DNA of 64,000 nt from Pseudomonas sp. PSKL.D1 (lineage in GTDB: Bacteria; Pseudomonadota; Gammaproteobacteria; Pseudomonadales; Pseudomonadaceae). The position numbers and the translations under genes were made by a program. Under the pieces are notes generated by a model that was not told where the DNA came from, did not search any database, and was given only the letters and a program-made list of their open reading frames with translations. Numbering within the stretch: position 1 is the stretch's first letter; every line of letters begins with the position of its first letter. The stretch spans positions 4,202,001 to 4,266,000 of the forward strand of contig NZ_CP118607.1 of the NCBI RefSeq assembly GCF_028898945.1, written 5' to 3'. Of this stretch, positions 56,775 to 64,000 are shown one piece after another.

Positions 56775-57530
56775 TCAAGTCGCTGGCCGAATCTGCCCGA
56801 TCAACCCTTCAAGGCTGTAACCCAAACGCGGCGCCAACGCCTCGGCCCGTGCCCGCAAGCCATCCACGTCCAGCACCTGATCCAGGTCCGCCGGCACCAG
56901 CAGGATCACATTGCCCTCCTTCACCGGCAACTCCCAGTAATGCCGGTGGTACAACCCGCGCAACAGCGCCGCCCCCAGCGGTTTGCCGTCATCGGTGGCC
57001 CACTGGTTGATCACCAGCCAGCCACCAGGGTTGAGCTGCTTCTGGCAGTTGTCCAGGAAGTTCCACGCCAGGTGCGCCACCCCGGGCCCATGGTCGGTGT
57101 ACAGGTCAACAAACAGCAAGTCGGCCCTTTCAGCGGTGGGCAACAGTTCAATGGCATCACCTACACGCACATAAAGCCGCGGGTCGTCGTCCAGCCCCAG
57201 GTATTGCATGGCCAGGCGCGGCACGTCCGGGCGCAACTCGATGGCTTCGATGTCATCCAGCGGCAAGAACTTCATGCACGCCTGGGTCAGTGTGCCGGCC
57301 CCCAGCCCCAGGAACAGCGCACTTTCAGGCTGCGCATGGCACAGCGCGCCCACCAGCATGGCGCGCGTGTAGTCGTATTCCAGCCAGCTGGGGTCTGCGG
57401 TGAACACGCAGCTCTGCTCGATGGCATCACCGAACTCGAGGAAGCGGTAATCCTCCACCTCGTACACGCTGATCACGCCAAAGGCGTCCTCGACCCGGGC
57501 CAACAGCCGCTCTTCCCGCTCCGTCGCCAT
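56775..57530 (-). CDS. Spermidine-synthase-like methyltransferase-fold protein
   Basis: The 251-aa protein has the Rossmann SAM-type fold: [26 protein letters not shown] and [13 protein letters not shown]. It resembles spermidine synthase (SpeE) but lacks the complete aminopropyl-transfer set at the expected positions (GGGDG is replaced by GLGAG), so it may not make polyamines. ATG57530 is chosen; upstream codons to 57626 overlap the DAHP synthase leader on the other strand. Confidence 0.8.
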   Translation of the reverse strand: MATEREERLLARVEDAFGVISVYEVEDYRFLEFGDAIEQSCVFTADPSWLEYDYTRAMLVGALCHAQPESALFLGLGAGTLTQACMKFLPLDDIEAIELRPDVPRLAMQYLGLDDDPRLYVRVGDAIELLPTAERADLLFVDLYTDHGPGVAHLAWNFLDNCQKQLNPGGWLVINQWATDDGKPLGAALLRGLYHRHYWELPVKEGNVILLVPADLDQVLDVDGLRARAEALAPRLGYSLEGLIGQIRPAT

Positions 57531-57649
57531 GTACCTGCCACCTGCCCGCGCAAAAACGCGCATTGTCCGCCAACACCCCCGATGCAACAAGCGCGGCGCC
57601 ACCTGATACCATGACAGGCAGCCCAAACCCCAACAATACCGAGCCTGTG

Positions 57650-58996
57650 ATGAACCGACCGTGGAGCCCTGACAGCTGGCGTGCCCTGCCGATCCAGCAG
57701 CAACCGACCTACCCCGACGCCGCGCACCTGCTGAAGGTCGAGCAGACCCTGGCCAGCTACCCGCCGCTGGTGTTCGCCGGGGAAGCGCGCGAGTTGCGCC
57801 GGCAGTTTGCCGAGGTCACCGAGGGCCGCGCCTTTTTGCTGCAGGGTGGCGACTGCGCCGAAAGCTTTGCCGAGTTCTCCGCCGCGAAAATCCGCGACAC
57901 CTTCAAGGTGCTGCTGCAAATGGCCATCGTCATGACCTTTGCCGCCGGCTGCCCGGTGGTCAAGGTCGGGCGCATGGCCGGGCAGTTCGCCAAGCCGCGC
58001 TCTTCAGGCGACGAAACCATCGGCAACGTCACCCTGCCCGCCTACCGGGGCGATATCGTCAACGGCATCGGCTTTGACGAAAAAAGCCGCATACCCGACC
58101 CGGACCGCCTGCTGCAGGCCTACCACCAGGCCACCGCCAGCCTCAACTTGCTGCGCGCCTTTGCCCAAGGCGGCTTTGCCGACCTGCATCAGGTGCACAA
58201 ATGGAACCTGGACTTCATCGCCAACTCCGCGCTGGCCGACAAGTACCACCAGTTGGCCAACCGCATCGACGAGACCCTGGCGTTCATGCGTGCCTGCGGC
58301 CTGGACAGCGCCCCGCAACTGCGCGAAACAAGCTTCTTTACCGCTCACGAAGCCCTGCTGCTCAACTATGAAGAAGCCTTCGTGCGCCAGGACAGCCTGA
58401 CCGGCGATTACTACGACTGCTCGGCGCACATGCTGTGGATCGGCGACCGCACCCGCCAGCTCGACGGTGCCCACGTCGAGTTCCTGCGCGGTGTGCACAA
58501 CCCGATCGGCGTCAAGGTCGGCCCAAGCATGAACCCCGAAGAGTTGATCCGCCTGATCGACACCCTCAACCCCGCCAACGACCCGGGCCGCCTGAACCTG
58601 ATCGTGCGCATGGGTGCCGGCAAGGTCGGTGCCCATCTGCCGGGGCTGATCCGTACCGTGGAGCGCGAGGGGCGCAAGGTGCTGTGGAGCTCCGACCCGA
58701 TGCACGGCAACACCATCAAGGCCAGCAGCGGCTACAAGACCCGCGACTTCGCGCAAATCCTTGATGAGGTAAAGCAGTTCTTCCAGGTGCACCAGGCCGA
58801 AGGCAGCCACGCCGGCGGCATCCACATCGAAATGACCGGGCAGAATGTCACCGAATGCATCGGCGGCGCCCGGCCGATTACCGAGGACGCCCTGTCCGAC
58901 CGCTACCACACCCATTGCGACCCCCGCATGAACGCTGATCAGTCGCTGGAGCTGGCCTTCCTGATCGCCGAAACCCTCAAACAAGTGCGGCGCTGA
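57650..58996 (+). CDS. Class II 3-deoxy-7-phosphoheptulonate (DAHP) synthase
   Basis: This enzyme condenses phosphoenolpyruvate and erythrose-4-phosphate, the first shikimate-pathway step. The 448-aa protein is of the plant-like type [41 protein letters not shown], and [13 protein letters not shown]57650 starts the conserved sequence. It overlaps the 3' end of the YcaQ-family gene by 20 bp. Equivalent to PA2843. Confidence 0.95.
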   Translation: MNRPWSPDSWRALPIQQQPTYPDAAHLLKVEQTLASYPPLVFAGEARELRRQFAEVTEGRAFLLQGGDCAESFAEFSAAKIRDTFKVLLQMAIVMTFAAGCPVVKVGRMAGQFAKPRSSGDETIGNVTLPAYRGDIVNGIGFDEKSRIPDPDRLLQAYHQATASLNLLRAFAQGGFADLHQVHKWNLDFIANSALADKYHQLANRIDETLAFMRACGLDSAPQLRETSFFTAHEALLLNYEEAFVRQDSLTGDYYDCSAHMLWIGDRTRQLDGAHVEFLRGVHNPIGVKVGPSMNPEELIRLIDTLNPANDPGRLNLIVRMGAGKVGAHLPGLIRTVEREGRKVLWSSDPMHGNTIKASSGYKTRDFAQILDEVKQFFQVHQAEGSHAGGIHIEMTGQNVTECIGGARPITEDALSDRYHTHCDPRMNADQSLELAFLIAETLKQVRR

Positions 58997-60191
58997 GCAA
59001 TGCCCGGCGCAGCTGGCTGCCCTCTTCGCGGGGGCAGTTCAGTTGCACCCGTTCAAGCCCCAGCCACCCGGCCAGGCGCAGCAGGTTGACGGCCAGGGCG
59101 TGATAGCCCGCTTCATCCAGTGGCTGCGCTTCGGCATGCACCGCATGAACCGCCAATTGCCCTTGGGCGCGCTCAGCGCGCAGGTCCAGCCGGGCAGCGA
59201 TGCGTTCGTTGTAGAGAAATGGCAGCACGTAGTAGCCATACACCCGCTTGTGGGCGGGGGTGTAGATTTCCAGGCGGTAGTGAAAGTCGAACAGCCGCTC
59301 GGTTCGATCGCGCTCCCACACCAGTGAGTCGAACGGCGACAACAGCGCACTGGCCTCGATACGCCGAGGGATGCGCGGCGTGCCAACGCAGTAGGCGGGC
59401 TGCTTCCAGCCTTGCACCTGTGCCACCTGCACACGGCCATCTGCCACCAGCTCGGCCAGCGCCGCCCTGCCCTGCGCCGGCTCCAGGCGAAAGTAGTCGC
59501 GCAGGTCACGTTCCGTAGCCACGCCCAAGGCGGTAGCGGCATGCAGCATCAGCCCCTGTTGGGCTTCAGCTTCGCTTGGCCGGGGCTGATCAAGGATGGC
59601 GCGTGGCAACACCTTTTCCGGCACGTCGTAAAGGCGCTCAAAGCCGCGCCGCCCGGCCACCGTGACCTCCCCGGCGGCAAACAGCCATTCCAGGGCGTGC
59701 TTTTCCTCGCTCCAGTCCCACCAGGGGCCGGCCCGCTCCTGGCGCGTGGACAAGCTACCAGCGCCCAATGCGCCTTGCTCGCGCACGGCCGCCAGCACGC
59801 GGGCGATGACATCCGGGCGCTCGCGGCCAAACTGTGCGAGCTGGCGGTAGATGCCACGGCCGTCGGCGGCGTGGGCCATGCGCCAGCGCAGCAGTGGGTA
59901 GAGGTTAAGTGGCAGCAGCGAAGCTTCGTGGCCCCAGTACTCGAACAGCTGGCGCCGTCGCCCCCATGCCAGCTGGTCGAGGGTGGCAGGGTCGTAATGG
60001 CCCAGGCGGGAGAACAGCGGCAGGTAGTGGGAGCGCACCACGGCGTTGACCGAATCGATCTGTACCACCCCCAGGCGTTGCAGCGTGCGTTTGACTGCGG
60101 ACAGGGTCGGGTGAGATTGGGTTTGCTTGCCAAATCCTTGAGCGGACAAGGCCAGGCGACGGGCCTGGGTGATGGATAACTTGAGGGGCAA
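58977..60191 (-). CDS. YcaQ/AlkX-family winged-helix DNA glycosylase-like protein
   Basis: The 404-aa protein belongs to the winged-helix family (PF06224) whose E. coli member YcaQ unhooks DNA interstrand crosslinks. It shows [25 protein letters not shown], with the QIDSVN motif region, [11 protein letters not shown], and the [12 protein letters not shown] segment. TTG60191 is chosen with GGAGA about 7 nt upstream; the frame runs open through the adjacent REP to 60305, which only reads as REP translation. Confidence 0.88.
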   Translation of the reverse strand: MPLKLSITQARRLALSAQGFGKQTQSHPTLSAVKRTLQRLGVVQIDSVNAVVRSHYLPLFSRLGHYDPATLDQLAWGRRRQLFEYWGHEASLLPLNLYPLLRWRMAHAADGRGIYRQLAQFGRERPDVIARVLAAVREQGALGAGSLSTRQERAGPWWDWSEEKHALEWLFAAGEVTVAGRRGFERLYDVPEKVLPRAILDQPRPSEAEAQQGLMLHAATALGVATERDLRDYFRLEPAQGRAALAELVADGRVQVAQVQGWKQPAYCVGTPRIPRRIEASALLSPFDSLVWERDRTERLFDFHYRLEIYTPAHKRVYGYYVLPFLYNERIAARLDLRAERAQGQLAVHAVHAEAQPLDEAGYHALAVNLLRLAGWLGLERVQLNCPREEGSQLRRALLSAALV

Positions 60192-60213
60192 GCCTGGTCT
60201 CCTTGTATGGGTT

Positions 60214-60302
60214 GATCTGGCCTCATCGCGGCTGAAGCCGCTCCTACAGGGGTACACGATCACCTGTAGGAGCGGCTTCAGCCGCGATGGGGCCGGCAGA
60301 TC
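60214..60302. repeat. REP inverted repeat
   Basis: Arms 60214-60250 and 60263-60302 (GATCTGGCCTCATCGCGGC type) pair almost perfectly between the YcaQ-like gene and the DUF1127 gene. Confidence 0.92.
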
Positions 60303-60318
60303 CACACACTAACCTAGC

Positions 60319-60537
60319 TCATTTACGCAACGGATCATCCCAAAAATGCCGCTCGGCCTCTTGCTGGATATCCGCCCTACTCAACCCCAGGTCGTGCAAT
60401 GTCGCATCACTAAGGCGGGCCAGTTCCTGGCGCTGGCGGTACAGTTCGTACCAGCGCACTGGCCGTTCGATGGCAGCGTGCCACAGCTGGTTCAGTGAAA
60501 TGGCAGGTTGCTGGATGCTGCTGATATGACCTTTCAT
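60319..60537 (-). CDS. DUF1127 small protein
   Basis: The 72-aa protein has the DUF1127 signature ELARLSDATLHDLGLSRADI at its C-terminal half. Such short Arg-rich proteins bind RNA or regulate phosphate and metabolism in alphaproteobacteria; the role here is unknown. It is divergent from a LysR gene by 96 bp, a standard arrangement in which the LysR regulates the small gene. Confidence 0.9.
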   Translation of the reverse strand: MKGHISSIQQPAISLNQLWHAAIERPVRWYELYRQRQELARLSDATLHDLGLSRADIQQEAERHFWDDPLRK

Positions 60538-60633
60538 CGTGAAGCCCTCCGTGTTGATGGCTCCAGTGTCCCGCCAGGCTTAAGATCAATCCAACGAATG
60601 TTTCTGATGCCATGCATCTCGGAGATTGATGCA

Positions 60634-61485
60634 ATGTCCCAGTACCAGAGCCTTGATGCCGACGTGCTGCGCACCTTCGTCGCCATTGCCGAACAGGGCG
60701 GTTTCACCCGCGCCGGGGAAGTAGTGAATCGCACCCAATCGGCGGTGAGCATGCAGATGAAACGGCTGGAGGAAGACATCCTGCAGCGTCAGCTGTTCGA
60801 GCGCGACGGGCGCCAGGTGCGCCTGACCGCCGAGGGCCAGGTGTTGCTCGGTTACGCCCGGCGCATCCTCAAGCTGCATGGCGAGGTGTTCAATACGTTG
60901 CGCATGCCGCATATGGTCGGCATGGTGCGCATCGGCACGCCAGACGACTACGCCATGCGCTACCTGCCGACCATTCTGTCGAGCTTTGCCCAGGCCTACC
61001 CGTTGGTGCAGGTGGAGGTGCATTGTGACTCGTCCAAACAACTGATGATGCGCACGGACCTGGACCTGACCATCGTCACCCGTGAGCCGGGCAACGAGGT
61101 CGGCCAGTTGCTGCGCCAGGAGCGGCTGGTGTGGGCCGCTGCAGAGGGGTTCTGCCCCCAGGAGCAACGGCCTGTGCCGCTGGCGTTGTTCAATACGGAG
61201 TGCTTCTGCCGCGCCTGGGCCTGCAATGCCCTTGAAGCACAGGGCATCGACTACCGCATTGCCTACACCAGCCCAAGCCTGGCGGCGATCTTTGCCATCG
61301 TCAGCGCGGGGCTGGCGGTGACGGCGCAGTTGCAGAGCGTGCTGACCAGCAACCTGCGTATCGTCAGCAAGAACGAAGGGCTGCCGCAGCTGCCAGTGGC
61401 CAATGTGATGCTATTGCGCAATGACCAGCAGCAATCGCCGATTACCGACTGCATGGCGGGCTACATCGTGGAGGGGTTCAAGTGA
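60634..61485 (+). CDS. LysR-family transcriptional regulator
   Basis: The 283-aa protein has an N-terminal winged HTH (LRTFVAIAEQGGFTRAGEVV, RTQSAVSMQMKRLEE) and a periplasmic-binding-like effector domain. ATG60634 has GGAG (60620 area) upstream; the frame to 60508 covers the DUF1127 promoter. It is likely to control the divergent DUF1127 gene. The inducer is unknown. Confidence 0.93.
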   Translation: MSQYQSLDADVLRTFVAIAEQGGFTRAGEVVNRTQSAVSMQMKRLEEDILQRQLFERDGRQVRLTAEGQVLLGYARRILKLHGEVFNTLRMPHMVGMVRIGTPDDYAMRYLPTILSSFAQAYPLVQVEVHCDSSKQLMMRTDLDLTIVTREPGNEVGQLLRQERLVWAAAEGFCPQEQRPVPLALFNTECFCRAWACNALEAQGIDYRIAYTSPSLAAIFAIVSAGLAVTAQLQSVLTSNLRIVSKNEGLPQLPVANVMLLRNDQQQSPITDCMAGYIVEGFK

Positions 61486-61533
61486 GCTGAGAGCGCTGTC
61501 CGCCCTTTTCCGACCGGTCCGGCGCCCCGGCAA

Positions 61534-61607
61534 GGCCGCTCCCACAGTGATCGCGCCAGCTTTGAGGTTTTATGCAAGACAGTTGCTCCACCACTGTGGG
61601 AGCGGCC
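61534..61607. repeat. Interspersed inverted repeat (GGCCGCTCCCACAGTG type)
   Basis: GGCCGCTCCCACAGTG (61534-61549) pairs with CACTGTGGGAGCGGCC (61592-61607). The flanking CCGACCGGTCCGGCG motif also occurs near 54650 after the dioxygenase gene, so this is a second dispersed repeat family. Confidence 0.8.
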
Positions 61608-61644
61608 TCGTGTCGCGAAAGGGCCGCAGCGCGGCCCCAGGTTT

Positions 61645-62394
61645 CTAAAGCTCAAACCCCAGCATCACCGCACACACCACCAGAAACACACAGAACATCG
61701 CCCGCAGTACTTTTTCCGGCAGGGCATGGGCCAATTTCACACCCCAGCTGATGCTCAGCAGGCCACCTACGGCCAGAGGTATGCCCACGCTCCAGTCAAC
61801 ACTGTGGTGCACGCCATAGGTGAGCAACGTCACCGCCGTACTCGGCGCCGCCAAGGCCAGCGACAGCCCCTGCGCCACCACCTGCGTGGTGCCGAACACG
61901 CTGGTCAGAATCGGCGTGGCCACTACCGCCCCGCCAACTCCGAACAACCCGCCCATGGTGCCGGCAAACCCGCCCAGCACACCCAACCATGGCCACGGAT
62001 AACGCAGTTCGGCGCTAGGCGGTGACACCTTGAGGAACATGCGCGCCACGTTCCAGATGGCCAGCGCCACCAGAAACCCGACAAACCCCAGGCGCATGGA
62101 CTGCGCATCGATGCCCACCGCCCAGATCGACCCCAGCCAGGCAAACAGCAGGCTGCACAGCGACAGCGGCAACGCGTGGCGCAGTTCGATGCGGTTGCGC
62201 TGGTGATAGCGCCACAGCGCCAGCAGCACGTTCGGCACCACCATCACCAAGGCCGTGCCTTGTGCCAACTGCTGATCCAGCCCGAACAACACACCCAGTG
62301 CCGGGATCGCAATCAACCCGCCACCGATGCCAAACAGCCCTCCCATGGTGCCCAACGCGGCGCCCAGCACGATATACAACAACCACTCGATCAT
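61645..62394 (-). CDS. TauE/SafE-family permease
   Basis: The 249-aa protein has about seven to eight membrane helices with the repeated LGTMGGLFGIGGGLIAIPAL and GTMGGLFGVGGAVVATPIL motifs, one in each half, typical of TSUP permeases that move sulfonates, sulfite or organic acids. ATG62394 is chosen; the frame to 62472 overlaps the divergent LysR promoter. Substrate unknown. Confidence 0.92.
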   Translation of the reverse strand: MIEWLLYIVLGAALGTMGGLFGIGGGLIAIPALGVLFGLDQQLAQGTALVMVVPNVLLALWRYHQRNRIELRHALPLSLCSLLFAWLGSIWAVGIDAQSMRLGFVGFLVALAIWNVARMFLKVSPPSAELRYPWPWLGVLGGFAGTMGGLFGVGGAVVATPILTSVFGTTQVVAQGLSLALAAPSTAVTLLTYGVHHSVDWSVGIPLAVGGLLSISWGVKLAHALPEKVLRAMFCVFLVVCAVMLGFEL

Positions 62395-62507
62395 CAGGGC
62401 CTCATCCGCCTGCGTTAACAATCCGAGCATGCTAACGATTGAAGGCTGGCGGGGAAACGCACAGCAACGCACAATGGCTGTGCGTTTTCCGCAAAAGCAA
62501 AGCCGCC

Positions 62508-63464
62508 ATGAGCCCCGACATTCTTACTGATCAACTCAGCCTGTTTCTCGATGTGCTGGAAACCGGCAGTTTCTCCGCCGCCGCCCGCCGCCACCCACTG
62601 ACGCCGTCCGCTGTGGCACGGCGCATCGACAACCTCGAAAGCGCCGTGGGTAGCCGCCTCTTCACCCGCAGCACTCATGCCGTGCGCGCCACGCCCGCAG
62701 GCAACGCCTTTGCCGAGCGCGCACGGCGCATCATCGAAGAACTGCGCCTGGCACGGGCCGAGGCGGTGTCGCTGAGCAGCGCGCCTGAAGGGCTGATTCG
62801 CATCGATGCGCCCGCTGCCTTCGGCCGCCGCCACCTGGCACCGGCCATCGCCGATTTTTTGGTGGCCTACCCTGGGCTGGACGTGCACTTGCGGCTGATC
62901 GACAGCTTTGTCGACCTGCACGGTAGCCACCTGGGCGAGGTCGACCTGGTGCTGCGCGCCGGCCCCCTGGCCGACACCCGCCTGGTCGCAACGCCGCTGG
63001 CGTACATGGTTCGCATCGCCTGCGCCAGCCCCGCGTACCTGGCCAGCCGCGGCATGCCCACGTGCCCGAGCGAGCTGCCCGGCCACGACGGCCTGGACTG
63101 GGACGGCCTCGCCCCGCCTTTCGCCTGGCGCTTCGAAGTGGCCGGCCAACCCCGCCTGTACCGCCCGTCACGCATGCGCATGGCCGCCAACAACGCCGAA
63201 ACGCTGCTGTTCGGTGCCTTGGCCGGCCTGGGGATCGCCCACCTGCCTACCTGGCTGATCAGCGACTACCTGCTGCGCGGCGAACTGGTACCGCTGTTTT
63301 GCGACCACGGCCTGCCGCAGCCAGAAAGCAGTGGTATTTATGCACTGCGCCTGTCACATGAAACGAACTCTCGCAGCCGCTTGCTGCTCGAATTCCTCAA
63401 GAGCCGCTTCAGCCCCATCCCACCTTGGGACCTGGCGCTGCGCAGCGAGCTGCGCTGGCAATGA
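62508..63464 (+). CDS. LysR-family transcriptional regulator
   Basis: The 318-aa protein has an N-terminal HTH (SLFLDVLETGSFSAAARRH) and a LysR substrate domain of the aminoethylphosphonate/CrgA-like kind (PEGLIRIDAPAAFGRRHLAP). It is divergent from the TauE/SafE permease (113 bp between starts) and probably regulates it. Confidence 0.93.
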   Translation: MSPDILTDQLSLFLDVLETGSFSAAARRHPLTPSAVARRIDNLESAVGSRLFTRSTHAVRATPAGNAFAERARRIIEELRLARAEAVSLSSAPEGLIRIDAPAAFGRRHLAPAIADFLVAYPGLDVHLRLIDSFVDLHGSHLGEVDLVLRAGPLADTRLVATPLAYMVRIACASPAYLASRGMPTCPSELPGHDGLDWDGLAPPFAWRFEVAGQPRLYRPSRMRMAANNAETLLFGALAGLGIAHLPTWLISDYLLRGELVPLFCDHGLPQPESSGIYALRLSHETNSRSRLLLEFLKSRFSPIPPWDLALRSELRWQ

Positions 63465-63519
63465 GCGCGCCAACCATCAGCGTGCTAAATTTCTTCATCA
63501 CCGATATTCAAGGACCTGC

Positions 63520-63975
63520 ATGAACGCCAACACCCAAGCCTCCTGCGACGAGCTGCTGCTGGACAACCAGGTCTGCTTTGCCCTGCACTCGACCTCGTTG
63601 CTGATGACCAAGGTCTACAAACCCCTGCTGCAGGCCCTCGGCCTGACCTACCCGCAATACCTGGCCATGCTCGTGCTGTGGGAGCGTGACGGCCTGACCG
63701 TGGGCGAAATCAGTCAGCACCTGCTCACCGACCCCGGCTCGCTCACCCCGCTGCTCAAGCGCCTGGAAAGCGAAGGCCTGCTCAAGCGCAACCGCAGCCG
63801 CGAAGACGAACGGGTGGTGCTCGTGCAGCTGACCGAAAAGGGTCGCACCCTGCAGCAACAGGCCAGAGAGGTGCCGCAATGCATCCTCAAGGCCAGTGGC
63901 ATGGACCTGTCGCAACTGCAAAAACTGCAAACCGACCTGCTGAACCTGCGCGACAACCTGCAAAAAAACCTCTGA
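63520..63975 (+). CDS. MarR-family regulator, OhrR-like
   Basis: The 151-aa winged-helix protein has the OhrR-type N-terminal redox cysteine in LDNQVCFALHSTSLL and the wing SREDERVVLVQLTEKG. OhrR represses ohr until Cys is oxidised by organic peroxide. ATG63520 has AAGGA upstream. The expected ohr gene could lie beyond the window end. OspR is a close relative, so the exact name stays open. Confidence 0.88.
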   Translation: MNANTQASCDELLLDNQVCFALHSTSLLMTKVYKPLLQALGLTYPQYLAMLVLWERDGLTVGEISQHLLTDPGSLTPLLKRLESEGLLKRNRSREDERVVLVQLTEKGRTLQQQAREVPQCILKASGMDLSQLQKLQTDLLNLRDNLQKNL

Positions 63976-64000
63976 TGGCTACGCTGTGAGATGCCCGTTC

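Noticed and set aside
60192..60305. N-terminal extension of the YcaQ-family protein
   Set aside because: It translates the REP element (CRSGFSRDEA), a common mis-annotation; TTG60191 with a GGAGA site explains the conserved start.

Overview
The window is chromosomal DNA of a Pseudomonas, most likely of the P. putida group. The evidence is a high-GC core, the gene orders maf-yceD-rpmF-plsX-fabD-fabG-acpP-fabF-pabC-mltG and rne-murB-kdsB-lpxK, and many REP inverted repeats of P. putida type (core GGCTAAAGCCGCTCCTACA). The stretch from fadE through sagS, gpx, msrB, alaA, htpX, tpm and a DEAD-box helicase to the class II DAHP synthase recalls the PA2815-PA2843 neighbourhood of P. aeruginosa. These assignments come from reading the sequence; no database search was run.

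1-9806: right part of an integrated element whose left end lies outside the window. It has inserted into the host thymidylate kinase gene tmk. The first 14 host codons (GTG at 9848 to the GPEGA of the P-loop) remain directly behind mltG, and then the reading frame runs into foreign DNA. The element carries a complete, divergent tmk (8948-9583) in the same orientation. It is followed at 8, 2, 23 and 0 bp by a four-gene recombination module: three tyrosine-recombinase-like proteins and one HTH/coiled-coil protein. Three copies of a composite 29-bp repeat (TGGTTTACAT-N12-GAATRTA) lie at this end, the outermost one nucleotide inside the junction. The visible cargo is a three-gene operon: a two-HTH regulator, a caspase-like peptidase and a trypsin-like peptidase. 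The element appears to break an essential gene and supply its replacement, which is the most interesting system in the window.

9858-17930: fatty-acid, phospholipid and peptidoglycan genes on the minus strand, then maf on plus. 18099-24696: sppA, a HAD phosphatase and rluC on minus, divergent from rne, which has a roughly 680-nt leader and a repetitive C-terminus. 24804-31634: cell-envelope genes on minus (murB, a low-molecular-weight phosphatase, kdsB, a Trm112-like protein, lpxK, exbD/exbB-like genes, comEC). 31777-37965: a DUF2062 membrane protein, an ABC-2 exporter, a GST, fadE and a PA2817-like gene.

38361-43805: a decayed type VI secretion island holding an FHA protein, a vgrG remnant, a VasX-like pore-forming effector with a GC-poor toxin end, its putative immunity gene, a frameshifted PAAR gene and a tssL fragment. 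It abuts a five-gene tRNA-Gly/Glu cluster (43935-44497).

44819-64000: redox and stress genes (msrC, gpx, msrB, htpX), the hybrid kinase sagS, alaA, tpm, a LigB-type dioxygenase, a DEAD-box helicase, a spermidine-synthase-like protein, class II DAHP synthase, a YcaQ-family protein, and a run of regulators (two LysR, one MarR/OhrR) around a DUF1127 protein and a TauE/SafE permease.
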